Assembly (NCBI GenBank): GCA_022706175.1
Contig: JAKJDB010000194.1
Span: 1-5,878 of the forward strand
Length of the DNA: 5,878 bases
Source: Candidatus Zhuqueibacterota bacterium
Lineage (GTDB): Bacteria; KSB1; UBA2214
Direction: 5' to 3'
Shown: piece after piece, positions 1 through 5,857 of the stretch
How the letters are laid out: each line of letters opens with the position of its first letter
How positions within the stretch are numbered: the first letter of the stretch is position 1
The notes under the pieces: generated by a model
Databases searched by the model: none
Told to the model about the DNA's origin: nothing
Seen by the model: the letters and a program-made list of their open reading frames with translations, nothing else
Program-made: the position numbers and the translations under genes

Positions 1-632
1 GCCACCAAGTCGTCCATCTCCCGATGGATTTGCTCGAGCGGGGCATCGCCGCGCAGAATGGCCAGCTTGTTCTGCTTTTCGTAATAGCCCTTTAGAGGCG
101 CGGTTTTCTCTTCGTACACCCTGAGGTGGTTCAGCACCGTAGCCTCGGTGTCGTCGTCCCGCTGAATGATGCGGCCGCCGCAATCGGGACAGACCAGGTC
201 CGCCGGCGGTGGATTGGAGATCATATTGAAAATCTTGCCGCATTGGCTGCAGGTGCGCCGGCTGGTCAGTCTGGTCAGGATGACCGTTTCCGGCACATCG
301 AACAGCATCACCAGTTGAATGCCGTCTTTTCCCAGCATGGCATCGAGTCCGGCGGCCTGGGCCAGCGTGCGCGGAAAGCCGTCGAGGATGTACCCCCGGC
401 CGCAGTCCGGCTGCGCCAGCCGCTCCCGCATCAGCCCGATGATGATGTCGTCGGAAACCAGTCCACCGCTCTCCATGATCGCTTTGGCCTGACGGCCCAA
501 CTCGGTGCCATCCTGTACGGCCTTGCGCAGCATGTCGCCGGTGGAGATCTGCGGAATGGCGTATTTCTCACACAGATAGACCGCCTGCGTACCTTTGCCG
601 GCGCCCGGAGCGCCTAAGAAAATCAATCGCAT
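1..632 (-). CDS. adk: Adenylate kinase (3' end cut off by window edge)
   Basis: Adenylate kinase interconverts ATP + AMP and 2 ADP in the cytoplasm. The reading frame is open from an ATG at 632 to the window edge, giving 210 complete codons; the family is usually about 214-217 residues, so only a few C-terminal residues are missing. Visible motifs are the P-loop GAPGAGKGT (residues 7-15), the AMP-site STGDMLR (30-36), the GFPRT motif near residue 85, and a long LID domain ending in QRDDD. The LID carries four cysteines, C128-x2-C131-x16-C148-x2-C151, the zinc-binding form known from Bacillus-type enzymes. A GGGAG ribosome binding site (639-643) sits six bases before the start. The gene lies 20 bases after secY, so it is probably cotranscribed, an arrangement common outside Gammaproteobacteria. 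Identity is very secure. Confidence 0.97.
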   Translation of the reverse strand, partial: MRLIFLGAPGAGKGTQAVYLCEKYAIPQISTGDMLRKAVQDGTELGRQAKAIMESGGLVSDDIIIGLMRERLAQPDCGRGYILDGFPRTLAQAAGLDAMLGKDGIQLVMLFDVPETVILTRLTSRRTCSQCGKIFNMISNPPPADLVCPDCGGRIIQRDDDTEATVLNHLRVYEEKTAPLKGYYEKQNKLAILRGDAPLEQIHREMDDLV

Positions 633-652
633 CGCCTGCTCCCGTTGCCGCG

Positions 653-1945
653 TTAGAACCGTTTCCGGCCGCGGATCTTACCGCTCTTGAGAAATCCGTC
701 GTAATGACGCATGAGCAGATGCGACTCCACTTGCTGCAGCGTATCCAGCGCCACGCCGACCACGATCAGCAGCGAGGTGCCGCCGTAAAAACTGGCAAAG
801 GAATAGGAGACGTTGGCCAGCTTGGTGACGATGGACGGGATGATGGCGATGATCGCCAGAAAAATCGAGCCCGGCAGCGTGATGCGCGTCAAAATGTGAT
901 CGATGAATTCGGAGGTCTTTTTGCCCGGCCGCACGCCCGGAATAAAGCCGCCGTACTTTTTCATATTGTCCGCCACATCCACAGGGTTAAAGGCGATGGC
1001 GGTGTAAAAATAGGTAAAGAAGACGATCATGGCCCCGTAGATCAACCAGTAGAACATGGACTGATAGTCGAACAGCGAATTGATCGACTGCATGAAATCG
1101 CTGTTGGGGAAAAACTGGACAATGGTCTGCGGAACGAACAGAATCGATTGCGCAAAGATGATCGGCATCACGCCGCCGTAGACTTTGCGGCCGACCACGC
1201 GTTTGGCGTACTGCACCGGGATCTTGCGCGTGCCCTGGGTCAGCAGCACCGTGCCCGCCACGGTCAGTACGAACAGGCCCCAGAGAACGGCCTCCACCAG
1301 CAAACTGCGGTTGCCGGCGATGACCTGTTGCGCTTCGTCAAAGATCGAGTTGGGGAAGCGCGCGACGATGCCGATGAAGATGATCAGCGAGATGCCGTTG
1401 CCGATGCCGCGCTCGGTGATCAATTCGCCGAACCACATGATGACGATGGTGCCGGTGGTCAGGGCGAGCATGGTCAATAAAATAAAGCCCCATCCCGGAT
1501 GCGGGACCACCAGTTGGCCCGAGGAGGTGACCGGAATGCGCTGCAGGAAAATGCTGACGCCGTAGGCCTGGCCCAAGGAAAGCAGCACGGTGCCGTAGCG
1601 GGTCAACTGGGTTAATTTCTTGCGTCCCTGTTCCCCCTCTCTCTGCAACTTTTGGAAATAGGGGAACACGGCGCCGAACAGTTGAATGATGATGGAGGCG
1701 GAGATGTAGGGCATGATGCCCAATGCAAACACCGTGGCGCGGCTGAAGGCGCCGCCGGCGAACAGATCATAGAGACCCAACAAACCTCGCTGCGCGCTCT
1801 GAAAGTACTCCAACAGCGCCTGTGCATTGACACCGGGAACCGGAACATGGCCGCCGACACGATAGACGATCAAGATCAGGGCGGTGAACAGGATTCGTCT
1901 TTTAAGATCAGGGATCTTGAAGATACTGCGCAGGCTCTCCATCAT
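653..1945 (-). CDS. secY: Protein translocase subunit SecY
   Basis: SecY is the channel subunit of the SecYEG translocon in the inner membrane, exporting and inserting proteins with SecA or the ribosome. The 430-residue product shows the expected ten hydrophobic segments, starting near residues 18-36, 71-94, 116-134, 153-171, 184-197, 216-235, 259-280, 297-319, 359-376 and 388-403. The plug region follows TM1 and contains GGAFSRAT (64-71). The family motifs GIMPYISASI (76-85), ERGIGNGISL (178-187), KIPVQYAKR (241-249), GFIPGVRPGK (333-342, with the conserved loop arginine R339) and the basic tail SGKIRGRKRF are present. The TM6-TM7 loop appears about 13 residues short: YGG (256-258) runs straight into VMPIIFAQ, whereas most SecY proteins have a segment like QSTHLPLKVNxAG between them. 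The start codon overlaps the rplO stop as ATGA; a second ATG follows at once, but Shine-Dalgarno spacing favours the first. Confidence 0.97.
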   Translation of the reverse strand: MMESLRSIFKIPDLKRRILFTALILIVYRVGGHVPVPGVNAQALLEYFQSAQRGLLGLYDLFAGGAFSRATVFALGIMPYISASIIIQLFGAVFPYFQKLQREGEQGRKKLTQLTRYGTVLLSLGQAYGVSIFLQRIPVTSSGQLVVPHPGWGFILLTMLALTTGTIVIMWFGELITERGIGNGISLIIFIGIVARFPNSIFDEAQQVIAGNRSLLVEAVLWGLFVLTVAGTVLLTQGTRKIPVQYAKRVVGRKVYGGVMPIIFAQSILFVPQTIVQFFPNSDFMQSINSLFDYQSMFYWLIYGAMIVFFTYFYTAIAFNPVDVADNMKKYGGFIPGVRPGKKTSEFIDHILTRITLPGSIFLAIIAIIPSIVTKLANVSYSFASFYGGTSLLIVVGVALDTLQQVESHLLMRHYDGFLKSGKIRGRKRF

Positions 1946-2376
1946 AGTTTACTAGTCCTCCCTCCGGCCCCTTCGATTTTCTCGATCGCCGTCTTGCTGA
2001 AGGCATTCGCCGTGACCGTCATTTTTCGCGTCAGTTCACCGTATCCAAGCACTTTGACCGGCAGGTTCTTTTTGCGCACCAGGCCCTTTTCCAGCAGCAC
2101 GGCGACGGTGATCTCCTCCACGCCCTTGAGCGCTTCCAGATCCGCTACGTTGACGACCTGAAACTCGACCCGCTGAGGCCGATTGAAGCCGCGTTTCGGC
2201 AACTGCCGCTGGATCGGCATCTGTCCGCCCTGAAACCACGGGCGAAAGTTGGCGCCGGAGCGGGAGTGCTGTCCCTTGTGGCCGCGGGTGGACTGTTTTC
2301 CGTGTGCGCCGCCGCGCCCGACTTTTTTGCGATTTTTGCGCGAGCCTGCCGCATATTTTAAATTTGATAAATTCAT
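1942..2376 (-). CDS. rplO: 50S ribosomal protein L15 (uL15)
   Basis: L15 is a late-assembling large-subunit protein whose long N-terminal arm threads into 23S rRNA. The 144-residue product has the typical basic, glycine-rich arm: NLSNLKYAAGSRKNRKKVGRG (residues 2-22, conserved in form), STRGHKGQHSRSG (29-41), then GGQMPIQRQLPKRGF (50-64). The globular C-terminal half ends with the family pattern NAFSKTAIEKIEGAGG (124-139). The glycine turn between VGRG and STRGHKG is about two residues shorter than I expect for the family. A GAGGA ribosome binding site (2381-2385) lies four bases ahead of the ATG. The gene follows rpmD by 32 bases and its TGA stop overlaps the secY start by four bases, which suggests translational coupling. 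Confidence 0.97.
   Translation of the reverse strand: MNLSNLKYAAGSRKNRKKVGRGGAHGKQSTRGHKGQHSRSGANFRPWFQGGQMPIQRQLPKRGFNRPQRVEFQVVNVADLEALKGVEEITVAVLLEKGLVRKKNLPVKVLGYGELTRKMTVTANAFSKTAIEKIEGAGGRTSKL
1957..1966 (-). promoter_or_regulatory. Strong ribosome binding site for secY inside rplO
   Basis: The last codons of rplO read GGAGGGAGGA on the coding strand, about ten to eleven bases before the first secY ATG (1945). With the ATGA overlap of stop and start, this lets secY be both coupled to rplO and independently initiated. The spacing suits the first of the two adjacent ATG codons better than the second. Confidence 0.7.
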
Positions 2377-2408
2377 TCTATCCTCGAAGCTATGCCGTTA
2401 AGCCGTCC

Positions 2409-2606
2409 TCAAGCCTGTTCTTCGACCGCGACCAGATGGCGTATTTTATTGATCATGCCGCGGATGACCGGCGTATCCGCATGCACCACCGAACGGTTGG
2501 TCTTGTGCAGGCCCAGCGCTGCGGCAGTGGCTTTTTGCGGCGCCAGATGGCCCGACAAACTGCGTATGAGGGTGATTTTCAGTTGTTTCGCCGTTTTTTT
2601 CTTCAT
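2409..2606 (-). CDS. rpmD: 50S ribosomal protein L30 (uL30)
   Basis: L30 is a small large-subunit protein. The 65-residue product matches the compact bacterial form (usually 58-61 residues). After a short lysine-rich start it shows KQLKITLIRSLSGH (7-20), then QKATAAALGLHKTNRSV (24-40), and the conserved block HADTPVIRGMINKIRHLV (42-59), where TPxIRGMINKxxHLV is the family signature. The gene sits 14 bases after the rpsE stop and 32 bases before rplO, the normal spc position. No strong Shine-Dalgarno sequence precedes the ATG (only a GGA ten bases away), so translation may depend on coupling to rpsE; that is inference. Confidence 0.95.
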   Translation of the reverse strand: MKKKTAKQLKITLIRSLSGHLAPQKATAAALGLHKTNRSVVHADTPVIRGMINKIRHLVAVEEQA

Positions 2607-2620
2607 GGCTTATGGTTCCA

Positions 2621-3178
2621 TTAAGAGGTTATTGTCGATTCCGCTTTTTTCGCCTTGGGCGTGGTGTTAAAGATCCGCATCACCGGAAGACCGCGCTTGC
2701 GCGACACCGTGCTGGCCTGCATCAGGCTTTGCAAAGCGACGATGGTCGCTTTGACCACGTTGTGCGGATTGGAGGAGCCGCGGCTTTTGGTCAGGATATC
2801 GGTCAGGCCGGCGGATTCCAGAATGGCGCGCACCGCGCCGCCGGCGATGACGCCGGTTCCGGGAGCTGCGGGCTTGAGAAACACGCGACCGGCGCCGTAT
2901 TTGCCCTCGATCTCATGGGGGATGGTGCCGCCCACGACCGGTACCTGCACCAGATTCTTCTTGGCCGCCTCAGCGCCTTTGGAGATGGAATCGGTCACTT
3001 CGTTGGCTTTGCCCAGGCCTACGCCGACTCGGCCATGACCGTCGCCCACCACCACGATGGCGTTAAAGCTGAACCGACGGCCGCCTTTGACCACTTTGGC
3101 CACGCGGTTGACATGCACCACGCGTTCGGTTAATTCCAATTCACCGGGATTTACTTTTTCCAAAACTGAGTCCCTCAT
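2621..3178 (-). CDS. rpsE: 30S ribosomal protein S5 (uS5)
   Basis: S5 sits at the back of the 30S neck, binds 16S rRNA and contributes to decoding accuracy and mRNA helicase activity. The 185-residue product has the N-terminal double-stranded-RNA-binding-like domain with [18 protein letters not shown] (23-40) and [20 protein letters not shown] (42-61). The C-terminal domain contains [20 protein letters not shown] (84-103), [17 protein letters not shown] (105-121) and [19 protein letters not shown] (127-145). The protein ends in a lysine-containing tail (about 164-185) that makes it somewhat longer than the 166-residue E. coli protein. The start at 3178 has only a weak GGA four bases upstream, partly overlapped by a short hairpin in the 27-base gap after rplR. 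Identity is certain; the exact start is likely but less so. Confidence 0.97.
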   Translation of the reverse strand: MRDSVLEKVNPGELELTERVVHVNRVAKVVKGGRRFSFNAIVVVGDGHGRVGVGLGKANEVTDSISKGAEAAKKNLVQVPVVGGTIPHEIEGKYGAGRVFLKPAAPGTGVIAGGAVRAILESAGLTDILTKSRGSSNPHNVVKATIVALQSLMQASTVSRKRGLPVMRIFNTTPKAKKAESTITS

Positions 3179-3184
3179 GTTATC

Positions 3185-3201
3185 CGTTTGTTCGCCAAAC
3201 G
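3185..3201 (-). promoter_or_regulatory. Short hairpin in the rplR-rpsE gap
   Basis: On the coding strand CGTTTG, a five-base loop GCGAA, and CAAACG form a perfect six-base-pair stem. It ends seven bases before the rpsE ATG, and its last G is the first base of the weak GGA ribosome binding site. It lacks a following U-tract, so it is not an intrinsic terminator. A role in modulating rpsE initiation is possible but unproven; chance is a real alternative for a stem this short. Confidence 0.35.
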
Positions 3202-3205
3202 ACGG

Positions 3206-3580
3206 TTAAAACTCGAGCCCGCCTTCACGAGCTCCTTCGGCCAGCGCTTTGACGCGGCCGTGATACAGATAGCCGGCGCGGTCGAAAACCACCTTGGTGA
3301 TGTTTTTCTCTTTGGCCAGCTTGGCCACGTGTTTGCCCACCAGCTTGGCCACCGCCAGCTTGCCCTTGCTCTGGGCCACTTCTTCCGCGATGGCCTGCGA
3401 CAACGAGCTCGCTCCCATCAGCGTCCGCTGTTGTTCATCATCCACGATCTGCGCATAGATGTGCTTGTTGCTGCGGAACACCACCAGACGGGGACGCGGA
3501 CCGGTCGTCCGGTATTTCTTCATGAAATGCTTATGACGACGCTGGCGCGTTACTTTTTTTTGTTCCACTTTGTCAGGCAT
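3206..3580 (-). CDS. rplR: 50S ribosomal protein L18 (uL18)
   Basis: L18 binds 5S rRNA together with L5 and forms part of the central protuberance. The 124-residue product has the basic N-terminal tail (VTRQRRHKHFMKK, 10-22), the core RPRLVVFRSNKHIYAQ (29-44) and the strongly conserved end VVFDRAGYLYHGRVKAL (97-113) with terminal GLEF. Its length is close to the family norm of about 117-122. It follows rplF after a 51-base AT-rich gap and precedes rpsE by 27 bases. The ATG at 3580 lacks a good Shine-Dalgarno sequence; a GAG is eight bases upstream. The first nine residues resemble the variable leader of other L18 proteins, so a slightly different start cannot be excluded. Confidence 0.96.
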   Translation of the reverse strand: MPDKVEQKKVTRQRRHKHFMKKYRTTGPRPRLVVFRSNKHIYAQIVDDEQQRTLMGASSLSQAIAEEVAQSKGKLAVAKLVGKHVAKLAKEKNITKVVFDRAGYLYHGRVKALAEGAREGGLEF

Positions 3581-3631
3581 AATGCAAACTCGTCAGTTAA
3601 TAAGGTAATCAATGATCTGATTTAATATCCA

Positions 3632-4168
3632 TTAAGCGGCGGTCTTGCCGGCTTTCTTGCGCACGAACTCGCCGAGATAGCGGATGCCCTTGCCCTTGTA
3701 CGGTTCGGGCGGTTTGAGCGAGCGCAGTTTGGCCGCCACCTGGCCCACCAGCTCCTTATGAATGCCCTGCACGACCACGATGTTGTTGCCTTCGGTCGTG
3801 ATCTTGATCTCCTCCGGCGGAGTGAACAGGATGGGATGGGAAAAGCCGATGGTCAGCATCAGGTTTTTGCCCTTGAGTTCCGCGCGGTAGCCGACGCCGA
3901 TGATCTCGAGTTTTTTCTCAAAGCCCTTAGTGACGCCGTCGATGACATTGGCGACCAGGGTGCGCGACAGCCCGTGCAATGAGCGGTGCATTTTAGCGTT
4001 GCTCGGCCGCTCGACCGAGATCTTCCCATCTTCCAGTTTCAGCTTCATCTCCGGATGAATGCAGACGGACAGTTCGCCCTTGGGACCTTTGGCGAAGACC
4101 GTCTGTCCCTCAATCTTGGCGGTGACGCCGGCCGGGATGGGGATGGGAGTTTTTCCAATTCGTGACAC
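3632..4168 (-). CDS. rplF: 50S ribosomal protein L6 (uL6), GTG start
   Basis: L6 lies near the base of the L7/L12 stalk and the sarcin-ricin loop, where it supports factor binding. From the GTG at 4168 the product is 178 residues and begins (M)SRIGKTPIPIPAGV, exactly the canonical L6 start. Conserved elements are KGPKGEL (27-33), GVGYRA (91-96), and the C-terminal signature PPEPYKGKGIRY (153-164), followed by a basic end. The open frame extends ten codons upstream to a TTG at 4198 inside the rpsH end, but that would add a non-family leader; an AGGAG ribosome binding site (4175-4179) six bases before the GTG settles the choice. The gap from rpsH is then 23 bases. Both tandem L6 domains are intact. 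Confidence 0.95.
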   Translation of the reverse strand: MSRIGKTPIPIPAGVTAKIEGQTVFAKGPKGELSVCIHPEMKLKLEDGKISVERPSNAKMHRSLHGLSRTLVANVIDGVTKGFEKKLEIIGVGYRAELKGKNLMLTIGFSHPILFTPPEEIKITTEGNNIVVVQGIHKELVGQVAAKLRSLKPPEPYKGKGIRYLGEFVRKKAGKTAA

Positions 4169-4174
4169 TCTCAA

Positions 4175-4179
4175 CTCCT
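4175..4179 (-). promoter_or_regulatory. Ribosome binding site fixing the rplF GTG start
   Basis: AGGAG on the coding strand lies six bases before the GTG at 4168, an ideal distance. It supports that GTG over the TTG ten codons further upstream, and the resulting N terminus SRIGK is the conserved L6 start. Confidence 0.8.
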
Positions 4180-4191
4180 GCGTTAGTAGGA

Positions 4192-4590
4192 TCACCAAAC
4201 ATAGAACATGATTTCGCCGCCGACGCCCCGTTTGCGCGCTTCCTGTCCGGTCATCACGCCCTGCGAGGTCGTCATCACCGAAACGCCGAGGTTGTTGTAG
4301 ACGCGGGGGATATTCGTACGGCCGACGTATCTTCGATACCCTGGCGTGCTCACCCGCTTGATGCCGGAGATCACGCTGTTGTTGTCGTCGTCGTATTTCA
4401 GGTAAATACGGATGACGCCCTGTTTGCCGTCTTCGATGAAGACATGATTTTTTATAAAGGCTTCTTCCTGCAAAATTTCAGTAAGGCGGCGCTTCAAGTT
4501 CGATGCAGGAACGTCTACCTTTCGGTGTTTAGCCCGAGTCGCATTTCTTATACAGGTCAGGTAATCTGCGATGGGATCGGTCTTTGACAT
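4192..4590 (-). CDS. rpsH: 30S ribosomal protein S8 (uS8)
   Basis: S8 is a primary 16S rRNA-binding protein of the 30S platform; in E. coli it also represses the spc operon by binding mRNA near the rplE start. The 132-residue product shows the N-terminal block TDPIADYLTCIRNATRAKH (4-22), VPASNLKRRLTEIL (27-40) and the RNA-binding C-terminal signature TTSQGVMTGQEARKRGVGGE (107-126) ending in FYVW. Length matches the family (about 130-132). The ATG is preceded by AGGGAG (4598-4603) at seven bases. The 64-base gap between rpsN and rpsH is the longest in the window and is AT-rich, but I see no convincing promoter in it. I could not recognise an S8-binding mimic at the rplX-rplE junction. Confidence 0.97.
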   Translation of the reverse strand: MSKTDPIADYLTCIRNATRAKHRKVDVPASNLKRRLTEILQEEAFIKNHVFIEDGKQGVIRIYLKYDDDNNSVISGIKRVSTPGYRRYVGRTNIPRVYNNLGVSVMTTSQGVMTGQEARKRGVGGEIMFYVW

Positions 4591-4654
4591 TTATTTTCTC
4601 CCTACAAGCTCAAAGAAGAAACGTGATAATTAGTTAAGAGCGCTTTAACGGCTG

Positions 4655-4840
4655 TTACCAACTTGCCTTTTTCACGCCGGGAATCTGGCCTTCCAAAGCA
4701 AGGTCGCGGAAACAGAGCCTGCACAACCCGTACTTGCGATAGATGGCTCTCGGCCGGCCGCAACGCTGGCAGCGGTTATACTGACGAACCGCAAACTTGG
4801 GCGTCCGCTTCGACTTGACGATGAGTGCTTTTCTTGCCAA
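4655..4840 (-). CDS. rpsN: 30S ribosomal protein S14, zinc-binding type Z (uS14), TTG start
   Basis: S14 is a late-binding protein of the 30S head near the A and P sites. The 61-residue product is the short, zinc-binding form: C24-x2-C27 ([10 protein letters not shown]) and C40-x2-C43 ([11 protein letters not shown]), and it closes with the conserved [11 protein letters not shown]. The start is TTG at 4840, giving (M)[10 protein letters not shown], the usual N terminus. An in-frame TGA at 4850-4852 rules out any longer form, and a GAGGA ribosome binding site stands seven to eight bases ahead of the TTG. The gene follows rplE by 28 bases. Genomes often also carry a cysteine-free S14 elsewhere for zinc shortage; this window cannot show whether that holds here. 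Confidence 0.96.
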   Translation of the reverse strand: MARKALIVKSKRTPKFAVRQYNRCQRCGRPRAIYRKYGLCRLCFRDLALEGQIPGVKKASW

Positions 4841-4846
4841 CTTTTT

Positions 4847-4851
4847 TCCTC
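4847..4851 (-). promoter_or_regulatory. Ribosome binding site fixing the rpsN TTG start
   Basis: GAGGA on the coding strand stands six bases before the TTG at 4840. Its first bases overlap an in-frame TGA (4850-4852), so no longer S14 frame is possible and the TTG is the only start that gives the conserved N terminus ARKALI. Confidence 0.8.
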
Positions 4852-4868
4852 ATTCCATTTAGGGTCAG

Positions 4869-5498
4869 TTACGCTTTTTTCACGAACGGCATGCCAAAGG
4901 CAGCGAGCAATTCATAGGCCTCTTCATCCGTCTTGGCCGTGGTGACGATGGTGATGTTCATGCCGCGCACCTTTTCCACCTTGTCGTAATCGATCTCGGG
5001 AAAAACGATCTGCTCCTTGACCGAGATGCTGTAATTGCCCCGGCCGTCGAACTTGACCGGCAACCCGCGAAAGTCGCGGACGCGCGGAATCGCCACCGAG
5101 ATCAGACGATCGAGAAACTCGTACATGGTCCAGCTGCGCAGCGTAACGCTGCAGCCGATGGGCATGCCCGCCCGCAGCTTGAAATTGGAAATCGCCTTTT
5201 TCGCGCGCCGGATGACCGGTTTCTGCCCGGCGATCTTGGTCATCTCCTCGAGGGCCACGTCCACGGATTTGGCGTTCTCGGTGGCATCGCCGACGCCGAA
5301 GTTCAGGACGATCTTTTCCAGTTTGGGCACCTGCATCACGTTCTTGTACGCGAAACGCTTTTTCAGTTGCGCCACCACTTCCTGCTGATAGGTGTTCATC
5401 AGCCTGGGCTTGTAATCTTTGGGCAGCGCCGCGGGCTGTTGCTTTTTATCGGCAGCCGGCTTTTCCTGCTTTTTTTCTTTTGCTTTTTTTTCCGCCAT
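4869..5498 (-). CDS. rplE: 50S ribosomal protein L5 (uL5) with lysine-rich N-terminal extension
   Basis: L5 binds 5S rRNA in the central protuberance and touches the P-site tRNA. The core is typical: [20 protein letters not shown] (51-70), [19 protein letters not shown] (91-109), the GCSVTLR strand (115-121), [19 protein letters not shown] (127-145), and [20 protein letters not shown] (161-180). At 209 residues the protein is about 30 longer than the usual 179. The excess is N-terminal (about 1-27), rich in lysine, glutamate, glutamine and alanine, low in complexity and probably disordered; it leads into [14 protein letters not shown], which aligns with the normal family start. An internal ATG (residue 34, at 5399) would give 176 residues, but it would lose the aligned YKPRL residues and has an AGG only three to four bases away. 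The ATG at 5498 also has a weak site (GGA at seven bases), so the start is the least certain part. Confidence 0.94.
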   Translation of the reverse strand: MAEKKAKEKKQEKPAADKKQQPAALPKDYKPRLMNTYQQEVVAQLKKRFAYKNVMQVPKLEKIVLNFGVGDATENAKSVDVALEEMTKIAGQKPVIRRAKKAISNFKLRAGMPIGCSVTLRSWTMYEFLDRLISVAIPRVRDFRGLPVKFDGRGNYSISVKEQIVFPEIDYDKVEKVRGMNITIVTTAKTDEEAYELLAAFGMPFVKKA

Positions 5499-5521
5499 CT
5501 TTCAATCCGCTTAAAGGTATA

Positions 5522-5857
5522 TTAGGACGTTAGGACCAGCATCTCATTGCAGTTTTTACAGACACGAACACGATTTTTTCGGCCCTTCACCTCATCGGTC
5601 ACGGCCTTGGACCCCATGCGCGCCGGCGTGTTGCACTTGGGGCAGATCACCATCACATTGGAGATATGGATGGGCGCCTCTTTTTCGATCACGCCGCCCT
5701 GCGGGCTCTTTTGCGACGGACGGGTGTGCTTTTTAATAAAGTGCACGCCCTCGACGATGATTTGCTGTTTTTCCGGGAACACCTTGAGCACCTTGCCCTT
5801 TTTGCCCTTGTTGTTGCCGGCGATGACCAGAACCTGATCGTTTTTTATTACTCGCAT
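5522..5857 (-). CDS. rplX: 50S ribosomal protein L24 (uL24) with zinc ribbon
   Basis: L24 is an assembly initiator that binds the 5' region of 23S rRNA and lies near the exit tunnel. The 111-residue product has the N-terminal KOW motif VLVIAGNNKGKKGKVLKVFP (9-28), then VEGVHFIKKHTRPSQ (35-49) and GGVIEKEAPIHISNVM (54-69). Its C-terminal part holds C72-x2-C75 (CPKC) and C100-x2-C103 (CKNC), the predicted zinc ribbon found in many bacterial L24 proteins but absent in E. coli. Length is slightly above the 100-105 norm, mostly from the stretch between the cysteine pairs. The ATG at 5857 has only a weak GAG seven bases upstream. rplN would be expected next upstream, but too few bases remain to show it. 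The rplE start follows 23 bases downstream. Confidence 0.96.
   Translation of the reverse strand: MRVIKNDQVLVIAGNNKGKKGKVLKVFPEKQQIIVEGVHFIKKHTRPSQKSPQGGVIEKEAPIHISNVMVICPKCNTPARMGSKAVTDEVKGRKNRVRVCKNCNEMLVLTS

Noticed and set aside
126..617. A plus-strand open frame of 163 codons opposite adk
   Set aside because: It mirrors the adenylate kinase codons, has no recognisable domain, and would run against the operon.
704..1480. A long plus-strand open frame of 258 codons opposite secY
   Set aside because: It is antisense to an unmistakable SecY, is full of His, Asp, Arg and Gln as expected from reverse-strand reading, and shows no family motif.
1652..2161. A plus-strand open frame spanning the secY-rplO junction
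   Set aside because: It is antisense to two conserved genes; composition is typical of a shadow frame.
3607..3622. AATCA/TGATT inverted repeat in the rplF-rplR gap
   Set aside because: Only five AT-rich pairs with a six-base loop; too weak to call, and no U-tract follows.
3188..3625. A plus-strand open frame of 145 codons opposite rplR
   Set aside because: It is antisense to a complete L18 gene and has no independent support.
4591..4654. Possible internal promoter in the 64-base rpsN-rpsH gap
   Set aside because: The gap is AT-rich, but I find no -35/-10 pair at acceptable spacing; only the rpsH ribosome binding site is clear.
5499..5524. An S8-binding mRNA mimic at the rplX-rplE junction, as in E. 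coli
   Set aside because: The 23-base gap shows no helix with the S8-site character that I can recognise.
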